This document shows positions 1 through 5,564 of a stretch of 5,564 nt of DNA, piece after piece. The notes beneath the pieces were generated by a model. It saw nothing but the letters and a program-made list of their open reading frames with translations, made no database searches and was not told the origin of the DNA. The DNA comes from Terriglobales bacterium (GTDB taxonomy: Bacteria > Acidobacteriota > Terriglobia > Terriglobales > Acidobacteriaceae). The position numbers and the translations under genes are program-made. The stretch covers positions 1-5,564 of the forward strand of contig JAFAWN010000238.1 of the NCBI GenBank assembly GCA_019241735.1. Reading direction: 5' to 3'. Within the stretch, counting starts at the first letter, position 1; each line of letters opens with the position of its first letter.

Positions 1-175
1 GTTCCTGGGGGAAAATCGTCCAATGGCCGTTGTCGGGTGTACCGAGGAGCGCAGCAAAACATGCCCCGGAATCGAAGTGGGGGAAACAAAGCCAGTCAAT
101 CGAACCCTGCTTTGAAACCAGCGCGGCGGTGTGACAGTCTCCGATCATGGCGTAATCTTCTAAGGGGATAGACAC
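1..175 (-). CDS. GH15 family glycoside hydrolase (glucoamylase/trehalase-like), N-terminal fragment cut by window edge
   Basis: Only the first 58 residues are inside the window; the gene runs off the left edge. The reverse strand reads [14 protein letters not shown] (residues 6-19), then [17 protein letters not shown] (24-40) and ALLGTP (42-47). This is the signature N-terminus of bacterial GH15-type enzymes, the trehalase-like N-terminal beta-domain that precedes the (alpha/alpha)6 catalytic barrel. Family members hydrolyse alpha-glucosidic bonds in starch-type oligosaccharides or trehalose and are usually cytoplasmic; no signal peptide is seen here. The catalytic glutamates lie outside the window, so glucoamylase and trehalase cannot be told apart. 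The start is taken as GTG at 175-173, because AGGGAG lies six bases before it and no ATG occurs between it and the upstream in-frame TGA. An ATG codes for residue 10, but starting there would lose the conserved EDYA motif. Family assignment is by eye from remembered motifs. Confidence 0.85.
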   Translation of the reverse strand, partial: MSIPLEDYAMIGDCHTAALVSKQGSIDWLCFPHFDSGACFAALLGTPDNGHWTIFPQE

Positions 176-181
176 CAGGGG

Positions 182-187
182 CTCCCT
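182..187 (-). promoter_or_regulatory. Ribosome binding site deciding the GTG start of the GH15 gene
   Basis: AGGGAG on the minus strand lies six bases upstream of the GTG at 175. It is the only Shine-Dalgarno-like motif in the short open stretch before the conserved N-terminus, and it fixes the non-ATG start. Confidence 0.65.
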
Positions 188-290
188 AACAATAGGAATG
201 GGCGAACGTGTATTAGATCACGCGCGTTATCAAAGGAGCTGTCGCTGAATCAATCACGAGACGCCCCAGAAGACCAATCATGGCCGAAGG

Positions 291-320
291 GCACCCACGC
301 TTAAAGCACCCACGCTTAAA
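291..320. repeat. Perfect 15-bp tandem duplication
   Basis: The unit GCACCCACGCTTAAA occurs twice, head to tail and without mismatch (291-305 and 306-320). It lies 32 nt past the stop of the secreted hypothetical gene and about 115 nt upstream of the GH15 start, so it falls in the 3' region of one and the leader or promoter region of the other. Fifteen is a multiple of three, but no coding frame is evident here. It could be a recent slippage duplication or a pair of protein-binding sites; the sequence alone does not decide. Confidence 0.9.
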
Positions 321-322
321 AC

Positions 323-336
323 ATAACCGCTGTTAT
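323..336 (-). terminator. Weak hairpin after the secreted hypothetical gene
   Basis: On the minus strand, 15 nt past the stop codon, ATAAC and GTTAT can pair around a 4-nt loop, followed by G and then TTTT. The stem is only five pairs and AT-rich, so it is a poor intrinsic terminator; termination here may need another mechanism or may not occur. Confidence 0.2.
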
Positions 337-351
337 CGCATTCAGGCGTCG

Positions 352-1083
352 TTATCTCACCTTAACTGGATCTGGCGTTCCGTCTGACCACCACCCCGCG
401 GGAACCATGAATACGTCGATTGGTTCGGGAGCGCCACTGAATTGTGGATTCAGCATGACGGGAGAATGAGATAGATCTGCTCCCCAAGCAGCGCCCTCCA
501 TAAGCGGAGTGTAAAACATCAAGTGAGCCATCCAGTTGTGGTGCTCGCCATCAGTGAGATACTGCTCTTTCGACATCATGTAGGACATCGCTCCCGGCTC
601 TAGGGGCGGCAGTGTTTGCTTCATGAATGTTTTAATTCCTTCTTTTATTTGAGTCTTGGATTGACCGGCCAATATCATCTCGGTTCTCTTGAACGTCAAT
701 GGAAGGATAGAGCGCGCAGCCGGCGGATTAAAACACACCGGACCTCGAATTTTAGGGTTCCAGAAATTAGCGGCGTCATCGCCGTCAAAAGGGCCCATCC
801 ACCCTCGCTCCACGATGCATATGAAACCATTCGTGCCGGCGACGGCAGTTTCATACCCATGCGGCCCAAGGACCAGAACTTTTGCATCGTGAGATATCGA
901 ATCTGGGGCTGCACTCCGAGCCAGGGCTATTTCGGCGTTTCGATCCGGCATCAAGTATTGATCTAACGGGGCCATGCTGGGATACGAAGTCTTGGCTTGG
1001 GCGTGCGTTTGCATGCTTGCACTCAGCGCGATAGCAATTACGGAGCTTGCTACTCCGATTGTCTTGAATATTGTTGAGCCCAT
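352..1083 (-). CDS. Secreted conserved hypothetical protein, 243 aa
   Basis: I do not know a function for this protein. From ATG 1083 it has a typical signal peptide: K7, a hydrophobic stretch at residues 9-20, and a likely cleavage after AQA at 28-30. The mature part is soluble, with no further membrane segment. Conserved-looking patches are DQYLMPDRNAEIALARSAAP (41-60), VLVLGPHGYETAV (69-81), GFICIVER (86-93), FWNPKIRGPVCFNPPAARS (107-125), GAMSYMMSK (164-172), HHNWMAHLMFY (181-191) and FMVPAGWWSDGTP (225-237). Two cysteines (89 and 117) could form a disulfide after export. The pattern recalls an uncharacterised family of exported proteins, but I have only memory for that. The longest reading frame starts at 1158, yet it has no ribosome binding site there and would put 25 polar residues before the signal peptide. 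AAGAGA six bases before 1083 supports the shorter start. It is divergent from the M28 peptidase gene and points toward the GH15 gene. Confidence 0.75.
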   Translation of the reverse strand: MGSTIFKTIGVASSVIAIALSASMQTHAQAKTSYPSMAPLDQYLMPDRNAEIALARSAAPDSISHDAKVLVLGPHGYETAVAGTNGFICIVERGWMGPFDGDDAANFWNPKIRGPVCFNPPAARSILPLTFKRTEMILAGQSKTQIKEGIKTFMKQTLPPLEPGAMSYMMSKEQYLTDGEHHNWMAHLMFYTPLMEGAAWGADLSHSPVMLNPQFSGAPEPIDVFMVPAGWWSDGTPDPVKVR

Positions 1084-1282
1084 TTGAATTCTCTTTTCGG
1101 CGCGGATTTGTGGACGATACGTCTGTTGTGATGCCGCCATTTCCATTATTTGTTGCATCGTGCATGATCAATGGATTAAATTTCGGGGCGCGCAATTGCC
1201 AAACCATTGAGGCTTCCGCGCACTCATTACATCGTCACTCCATGCGTTTCCCTTAAACACGCCATCTCCCAGGAGCCTGGTT
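1084..1282. promoter_or_regulatory. Divergent intergenic region between the hypothetical and M28 peptidase genes
   Basis: This 199-nt region lies between two genes transcribed away from each other, so it should hold a promoter for each. I found no pair of -35 and -10 boxes good enough to call on either strand. The best minus-strand candidate, TTGATC with TAATGG 17 nt on, matches poorly at the second box. No clear operator-like inverted repeat was seen. If translation of the hypothetical gene did start at 1158, part of this region would be coding. Confidence 0.4.
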
Positions 1283-3580
1283 ATGAAGCTTTCCTCAGTA
1301 TGTTGGTTCGTGCTGGCAGTCGTTCCCGCGATTGCGGCCCAATCCAAAACAGAATCCGCCGTCAGTCCGGAAGGCATGGCGCATCTTGCGGGATACACTG
1401 CGGACACTTCCGGGATTGAACGCTCTTGGGAGAAGAAGTTTCAACAGGGCATTGCGCCCGGGAACATTCGCGAAAATATGCGCCGTCTCAGCGCGCGTCC
1501 GCATCACGTGGGGTCGCCATACGATAAAGACAACGCGGAATGGATACTGACGAAATTTAAGGAATGGGGATTCGAGGCAAGAATTGAAACCTTCAATGTT
1601 TTGTTTCCCACTCCCAAAGAACGTCTCCTGGAACTCGTGGAGCCGGCAAAGTTTCGAGCAAAGTTGCAGGAGCCTGCGCTGGCAGTAGATCCCACTTCAA
1701 ACCAAACTACGGAGCAACTGCCCACCTACAACGCGTACTCCGCTGACGGAGACGTCACCGCGCCGCTGGTGTACGTGAACCACGGGAATCGTGAGGACTA
1801 CGAACAACTGGATCGCCTGGGAATTTCGGTCAAGGGCGCGATCGTCATTGCGCGATACGGCCAGGGCTGGCGCGGGATTAAGCCCAAGGTCGCCGCCGAG
1901 CACGGGGCCATCGGATGCATTATCTACACCGATCCCAAGGCCGACGGATTCTTCGAGGGGGACGATTATCCCGCTGGAGGCTGGCGACCGCGAGATGGAG
2001 TACAGCGCGGCAGCGTGATGGACACGGATTACCCTGGGGATCCCTTAACCCCAGGCGTGGGCGCCACCGCTGACGCCAAACGGCTCTCGATCCACGAAGC
2101 GAAGACCATTACCAAGATTCCCGTGCTCCCAATTTCATATGCGGACGCGCTGCCACTGCTCTCGGCGCTTAAAGGCCCAGTCGCTCCGGAGAGTTGGCGA
2201 GGAGCCCTCAACATCACTTACCACATCGGTCCCGGGCCCGCGCGAGTTCACCTGAAAGTTGTTTCCAACTGGGACATCAAACCAATCTACGACGTGATCG
2301 CAACCTTGCGCGGGGCGGACGACGGGCAGTGGGTCATTCGCGGCAATCATCACGACGCGTGGGTAAACGGCGCCGACGATCCCATCTCCGGTCAAGCCGC
2401 GATGCTGGAAGAGGCGCGCATGTTGGGCGAGCTACATCGCCAGGGGTGGACTCCGAAACGAACGATTATCTATTGCGCCTGGGACGGAGAGGAGCCTGGC
2501 CTTTTGGGCTCCGTGGAATGGGTTGAAACCCATCTTAATGAGCTGCGGCAGCACGCGGTGGCGTATATCAATTCTGACAGCAACGAAAGGGGATACTTCT
2601 TTCCCGGCGGGACACAGGATTTACAGGGTTTCGTCAGCGGAGTGGCCCGCGATGTTGAGGATCCGGAAACCCACTTGTCGGTCTTCCAGCGCTCTCATCT
2701 TTTCAGCATCGCTAAAGCGAAAGACGCGGAAGAGCGCAAGGATCTCCGCAAGCGCAAGGACTTGGTTGTAACTGCCCTGGGGGACGGGTCAGACTATACC
2801 GCCTTTCAGGATTTTGCCGGAATACCAACCTTAAGCATCGACTTCGGCGGCGAGGAAGATGGCGATCAGTACCATTCGATCTACGACGATTTCTACTGGT
2901 ACACCCATTTCATCGACACCGACTTTGTCTATGGGCGCGCGCTAGCCCAGACCGGGGGTACCTCAATCATGCGGCTCGCCGATGCCGACCTGCTCCCCTA
3001 TGATTACTCCGCACAAGCGGACGCGATCGCAAAGTACGAGGAAGAATTAGAAAAGCTTCTGAAAGACAAACAAGAGGAATTTGCCGAGCGCAACCTGCAG
3101 TTACAAGAAGGTGTGTTTGCCGCTTTGACTGATCCCCGGAGGCCATCCGTCCCGCCGCCGGTTGAGACCGTGCCGCCTTACATGAATTTTGCTCCGATGA
3201 AAAATGCGATTGACTCGCTGAAAAAAAGCTCAGAGCGTTACTCGAAAATTATCGCGGACTGGCAGGCAAAAGGTTCACTGCCGCTTTCCACCCATGGTTT
3301 CGAGTCAGTCAACGCCGAATTGCTTAAGATCTCTCGCCTGTTCTTGAATGAGAAGGGGCTCCCGGAACGTCCATGGTTCAAGAACCAGATTTACGCCCCC
3401 GGCGCCTATACCGGTTACGGGGCCAAGCCAATCGCAGCCGTCCGCGAATATATGGATGAGAAAAAGTGGGAGCAAGCGGACGCGCAAATTCCGCAGGTTG
3501 CGCAAGTGATCGAAAATGTCGCAAAGGGAATCGGCAAAGCTGCTGATACTTTGGAAAAGGCTATAGCGCAGGCTCACTAA
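1283..3580 (+). CDS. Secreted M28 zinc peptidase, glutamate carboxypeptidase II (PSMA/NAALADase)-like, 765 aa
   Basis: Predicted exported metallopeptidase that removes single residues from peptides using two zinc ions. AGGAG lies seven bases before the ATG. Residues 1-19 form a signal peptide, with likely cleavage around AIAA/Q. A protease-associated domain spans about 150-300 (IVIARYG 187-193, GVQRGS 239-244, GDPLTPG 252-258). The M28 catalytic domain covers about 335-570. Zinc ligands aligned to human GCPII are H356 and D366 (in NHHDAWVNGADDP), E404, D432 (YINSDS) and H531 (QYHSIYDD). E403 of WDGEEPGLLG is the general base. Spacings between these residues agree with GCPII within one residue. 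About 640-760 matches the transferrin-receptor-like dimerisation domain (RPWFKNQIYAPGAYTGYG). Length is close to the 750 residues of human GCPII. The true substrate is unknown: several glutamate-pocket residues differ (see findings). A charged helix at 577-612 and a proline-rich stretch at 617-638 look like a local insertion. The DinB-like gene follows after 49 nt on the same strand. Confidence 0.93.
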   Translation: MKLSSVCWFVLAVVPAIAAQSKTESAVSPEGMAHLAGYTADTSGIERSWEKKFQQGIAPGNIRENMRRLSARPHHVGSPYDKDNAEWILTKFKEWGFEARIETFNVLFPTPKERLLELVEPAKFRAKLQEPALAVDPTSNQTTEQLPTYNAYSADGDVTAPLVYVNHGNREDYEQLDRLGISVKGAIVIARYGQGWRGIKPKVAAEHGAIGCIIYTDPKADGFFEGDDYPAGGWRPRDGVQRGSVMDTDYPGDPLTPGVGATADAKRLSIHEAKTITKIPVLPISYADALPLLSALKGPVAPESWRGALNITYHIGPGPARVHLKVVSNWDIKPIYDVIATLRGADDGQWVIRGNHHDAWVNGADDPISGQAAMLEEARMLGELHRQGWTPKRTIIYCAWDGEEPGLLGSVEWVETHLNELRQHAVAYINSDSNERGYFFPGGTQDLQGFVSGVARDVEDPETHLSVFQRSHLFSIAKAKDAEERKDLRKRKDLVVTALGDGSDYTAFQDFAGIPTLSIDFGGEEDGDQYHSIYDDFYWYTHFIDTDFVYGRALAQTGGTSIMRLADADLLPYDYSAQADAIAKYEEELEKLLKDKQEEFAERNLQLQEGVFAALTDPRRPSVPPPVETVPPYMNFAPMKNAIDSLKKSSERYSKIIADWQAKGSLPLSTHGFESVNAELLKISRLFLNEKGLPERPWFKNQIYAPGAYTGYGAKPIAAVREYMDEKKWEQADAQIPQVAQVIENVAKGIGKAADTLEKAIAQAH

Positions 3581-3629
3581 GGGGAAATTCTGCGGACTCC
3601 TCGACACGTCCTATAGTTAGAGCCACCCA

Positions 3630-4100
3630 ATGAGCTTGCTTGAACATATCCGGAGCCTTTTCTCTTATGACCAGTGGGCGAATGGCGAAGTCTTAGCCTC
3701 GTTGCAAGCCCTGGAGGCGCCGCCGTTGCGCTCCATAAATCTGCTTGCGCACATCGCTTCCGCGGAAAGATTGTGGCTCGAGCGACTGTTGAAGCAAGAG
3801 CAGACCTTTCCCGTCTGGCCGCAATTCACGCTCGAACAGTGCCGGCTCGAATTCCTCCAACTGGCGGGTCTTTGGAAAAACTATCTTGCTTCGCTAGGCG
3901 AGGAAGGACTCTCAAATTCGATCGCCTACACAAACACCAAAGGCAAAAGCTTTACCAACCGGAAGCAAGATGTGCTGTTGCACGTTGTGATGCATTCTGC
4001 CTACCATCGCGGGCAGATTGCCGCGGACATGCGCGCCGCGGGGTTCACTCCAGCTTATACCGACTTCATTCATGCAGTGCGGCAAGGGCTGATCGAATAA
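3630..4100 (+). CDS. DinB/YfiT-fold protein, 156 aa
   Basis: Cytoplasmic four-helix-bundle protein of the DinB/YfiT superfamily. Members include bacillithiol and mycothiol S-transferases and many damage-inducible proteins of unknown activity. The opening LEHIRSLFSYDQWAN (4-18) is typical. The usual metal triad is present: H41 in LLAHIASAERLW, plus H122 and H126 in MHSAYHRGQI; H118 is one helix turn earlier. Length is normal for the family, and no signal peptide or membrane segment is present. The ATG at 3630 is the first usable start, because an in-frame TAG sits at 3618-3620. The ribosome binding site is weak (AGAG, seven bases upstream), so translation may be modest or partly coupled to the gene before it. 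The gene lies 49 nt after the M28 peptidase without an obvious terminator between them, so read-through is likely. A thiol-dependent transferase role is a family-level guess; the substrate cannot be read from sequence. Confidence 0.9.
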   Translation: MSLLEHIRSLFSYDQWANGEVLASLQALEAPPLRSINLLAHIASAERLWLERLLKQEQTFPVWPQFTLEQCRLEFLQLAGLWKNYLASLGEEGLSNSIAYTNTKGKSFTNRKQDVLLHVVMHSAYHRGQIAADMRAAGFTPAYTDFIHAVRQGLIE

Positions 4101-4245
4101 TAAAAACCGTATCCCCTCGGATGCATGGGTATAAAGAACCGCCATCAGCACCCAACACACCGTGGCCCGTAGTATTTACGTCGTAGCGTCGGCCGTCAAA
4201 CACTCTGTATCTGGTGGTCACGTTAGTGCTCGGAATAACAACGCC

Positions 4246-4282
4246 AAAAAGAGCTGCCTCTTGAGAAGAAGCAGCTCTTTTT
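4246..4282. terminator. Bidirectional intrinsic terminator between convergent genes
   Basis: AAAAAGAGCTGC (4246-4257) pairs perfectly with GCAGCTCTTTTT (4271-4282), a 12-bp stem. The 13-nt loop can fold further, TCTT with AAGA around GAG. The A run before and T run after make it usable on both strands. It lies 145 nt after the DinB-like stop and 21 nt after the beta-helix stop, so it most directly ends the minus-strand transcript while also blocking read-through from the plus side. The 4101-4245 stretch between it and the DinB-like gene holds no feature I can support. Confidence 0.88.
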
Positions 4283-4303
4283 GTCGGGACATTTCTGAAC
4301 AGC

Positions 4304-5373
4304 TTAGCAACTGGTGCGGATTGTAGCTACGTTGTAATAGACGTTGTTTGATGTAACCCCGGATGGCACTTGGTCGAGCGCTGTGGCGGTGTCATTAATC
4401 GTATTACTGTTGACGTTGTTATTTGCAACGCAATTGAATTCGATACCGACTCCGGCATTGTAAATATTGTTCGCTTTGACCGGGGCCAGTGCGGAAAGCA
4501 GATTAATTGCGACGTCGCTGTTGTAAATATTGTTGCTGGAAAAGGAAACATTGTCCCCGTGAGCAGCAATGGTTCCGCTGGTCACGTGGTTGCTCGTTAC
4601 GGTTCCGAAGGAGCTCGACCCAAGAGACTCTATCGCAGCCGGGCTGGCGCCCTCAACCGTATTTCCGGTCACAGTGTTAGCCGTGCCGGTATTGAGCACG
4701 ATTCCTCTCTCATTAGGATTGTTGATGTGCACAAACGTACTCTTGATCGTGGCGTTAACCTCGGGCGTGTTCGCATTGGTCGCGGTTTGAATGCCGGTGC
4801 TGTCGAAATCGTGGACGCTGCTGTTTTGAACAGTTACCGTCGGATTCGCGGCCCCACCTTGTATTTCGATGCCGTAACCGCAACCCGTAGCATTGTAGGT
4901 GCTTTGATTTTCGGCAGTGTCCCGGTTAACTGTGCCGCTTGAGATTTGGTAGTAAATTCCGACGACTGCGGCCGGACAGGCAACACTATTGCCGGTGCCA
5001 TCGACGGTGAGATTGGTCAGGTTTACGTTACCAGAAGTGACGTTGTCGACCCAAACCTGAGCGTAAATAGTGGTCCCGAAATCATCGGTCGTGCTGGTAA
5101 ATGTAACACCGCTGGCCACTATCCTGGCCAGATCCGAATTCCCGCTGGCAATACCTTGTATGGTCACAGGATATGTAATATGGACCTGCTCAGGATAGGT
5201 GCCGGGGCAGACCAAAATGGTGGAAGCGTCGCCGCAAGCGCAGCGGTAATGGTGGGATAGGTGGGGGGCCCTGGCTTACAGCTACCAACTACGGCCGTCG
5301 TAGCCATCAACTGCTTGGCGCCTAAAGTCAGGACGATAACTGAGAGCAACAATACCAATCGCGATTTAGTCAT
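4304..5373 (-). CDS. Secreted right-handed parallel beta-helix protein, frameshifted just after the signal peptide
   Basis: The intended product is an exported protein of about 356 residues with a pectin-lyase-type beta-helix. It starts at ATG 5373 with a strong AAGGAG eight bases upstream. Residues 1-27 form a signal peptide (hydrophobic 7-18, likely cut near ATTA). The same frame continues as SCKPGPPTYPTITAALAA, then goes off into non-homologous sequence. The family-typical continuation, STILVCPGTYPEQVHITYPV, is in another frame starting near 5230. The whole span, 1070 nt, is one base short of a multiple of three, which fits a single-base deletion. The rest is an N-, T-, V- and G-rich solenoid with rungs such as NTVTGNTVEG, NNIYNSDVAI, NNIYNAGVGI and NNVYYN, ending in TSC. 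A caller would start the downstream frame at TTG 5215, but that product lacks an export signal. Such proteins often bind or degrade polysaccharides, or act as NosD-like or adhesin-like surface proteins; I see no catalytic signature. It may be a pseudogene, or an intact gene with a sequencing or assembly error. Confidence 0.8.
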
Positions 5374-5381
5374 ACGCACTT

Positions 5382-5387
5382 CTCCTT
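5382..5387 (-). promoter_or_regulatory. Ribosome binding site deciding the start of the beta-helix gene
   Basis: AAGGAG on the minus strand is eight bases before ATG 5373. An in-frame GTG at 5379 would be only two bases away, too close, so the ATG before TKSRLVLLL is the better start. The presence of this site with a good signal peptide behind it argues that the N-terminal frame is the true start of the gene. Confidence 0.75.
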
Positions 5388-5423
5388 CTAGTTAGTCGAA
5401 TTTGTAATCTGAACGGGGCCGGA

Positions 5424-5441
5424 TGGGGACTGGCGTCCCCA
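5424..5441 (-). promoter_or_regulatory. GC-rich hairpin in the leader of the beta-helix gene
   Basis: TGGGGAC and GTCCCCA form a perfect 7-bp stem around a 4-nt loop, 36 nt upstream of the ribosome binding site. No T run follows on either strand, so it is not an intrinsic terminator. It could be an operator or a stem near the 5' end of the mRNA that affects stability. The function is inferred; only the symmetry is seen. Confidence 0.5.
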
Positions 5442-5449
5442 GCCCGCGC

Positions 5450-5469
5450 ATCATACAACGCTTTGTCAA
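5450..5469 (-). promoter_or_regulatory. Possible promoter boxes of the beta-helix gene, with abnormal spacing
   Basis: On the minus strand a perfect TTGACA (5469-5464) is followed after only eight bases by TATGAT (5455-5450). Each resembles a sigma-70 box, but they cannot serve together at the usual 16-18 bp spacing. TATGAT alone would place a start near 5443, just before the hairpin. The rest of the stretch to the window end (5470-5564) shows no gene or other feature I can support. Confidence 0.25.
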
Positions 5470-5564
5470 GAGACATTTTGTGGAAATCTTTTACACTCTC
5501 TTTTGCTGAAGCAGAGCTTACCTAAACTTTGGCAGTAGAAATTCGCGGCTGACAAGATTTGGCC

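Noticed and set aside
1084..1158. Upstream N-terminal extension of the secreted hypothetical protein
   Set aside because: No ribosome binding site precedes the ATGs at 1158, 1146 or 1140, and the extension would bury the signal peptide behind 25 polar residues.
2135..2526. Overlapping plus and minus open frames within the M28 gene
   Set aside because: They lie inside a region with a complete, well-matched catalytic domain and show no domain or start signals of their own.
3674..4186. Plus-strand open frame overlapping the DinB-like gene in another frame
   Set aside because: Its composition is Arg/Ala/His-rich and typical of an off-frame shadow; the overlapping frame has the DinB fold motifs and metal histidines.
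4066..4245. Protein-like minus-strand reading between the convergent genes (includes VFDGRRYDVNTTGHGVL)
   Set aside because: It looks structured by eye, but the only possible start is a GTG at 4221 without a ribosome binding site; it is about 50 codons long, overlaps the DinB-like end in antisense, and its frame runs back through the terminator. A protein search for this segment would be the decisive test for a gene remnant.
4370..4942. Long plus-strand open frame (190 codons) opposite the beta-helix gene
   Set aside because: It is the antisense of the repetitive beta-helix coding sequence, has no recognisable domain or good ribosome binding site, and the minus strand gives a clear family match.
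5262..5267. Run of six G (six C on the coding strand) in the beta-helix gene as the site of the frameshift or of phase variation
   Set aside because: The frame is consistent on both sides of it (CKPGPP then TYPTITAALAA), so the shift lies further downstream, around 5228-5232.

Overview
The window looks like a piece of a soil-type bacterial chromosome, most plausibly Acidobacteriota (Terriglobia-like). This is an inference from the gene mix: a secreted GCPII-like M28 peptidase, a DinB-fold protein, a secreted beta-helix protein with a CPGTYPEQ motif, a GH15 enzyme and a secreted conserved hypothetical protein. The base composition is moderately GC-rich. There is no rRNA or other phylogenetic marker, so the assignment is tentative. 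No phage, IS element, CRISPR array, tRNA or rRNA was seen.

Layout from left to right. (1) The left edge cuts through a minus-strand GH15 (glucoamylase/trehalase-like) gene. Only its first 58 codons are present, from a GTG at 175 that has a good Shine-Dalgarno. (2) The 176-nt gap upstream of it carries a perfect 15-bp tandem duplication. (3) A minus-strand secreted conserved hypothetical protein follows (352-1083), probably starting at an internal ATG directly before its signal peptide. (4) A 199-nt divergent intergenic region separates it from (5) a 765-residue secreted zinc peptidase of the M28/glutamate carboxypeptidase II type (1283-3580), with all metal-ligand positions intact. (6) A DinB-fold protein (3630-4100) lies 49 nt downstream on the same strand and is possibly co-transcribed. 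(7) A perfect 12-bp stem flanked by A and T runs (4246-4282) works as a terminator in both directions between convergent genes. (8) A minus-strand secreted parallel beta-helix protein (5373 to 4304) is broken by a one-base frameshift just after its signal peptide. (9) Its upstream region holds a strong ribosome binding site, a GC-rich hairpin and promoter-like boxes with odd spacing.

Three of the five genes encode proteins with export signals (hypothetical, M28 peptidase, beta-helix protein). This fits a heterotroph that handles peptides and polysaccharides outside the cytoplasm. The genes do not form one obvious pathway. I see no convincing novel multi-gene system. The points most worth a second look are the frameshifted beta-helix gene, the peptidase whose metal site is intact but whose glutamate-recognition residues are partly replaced, and the small regulatory structures.
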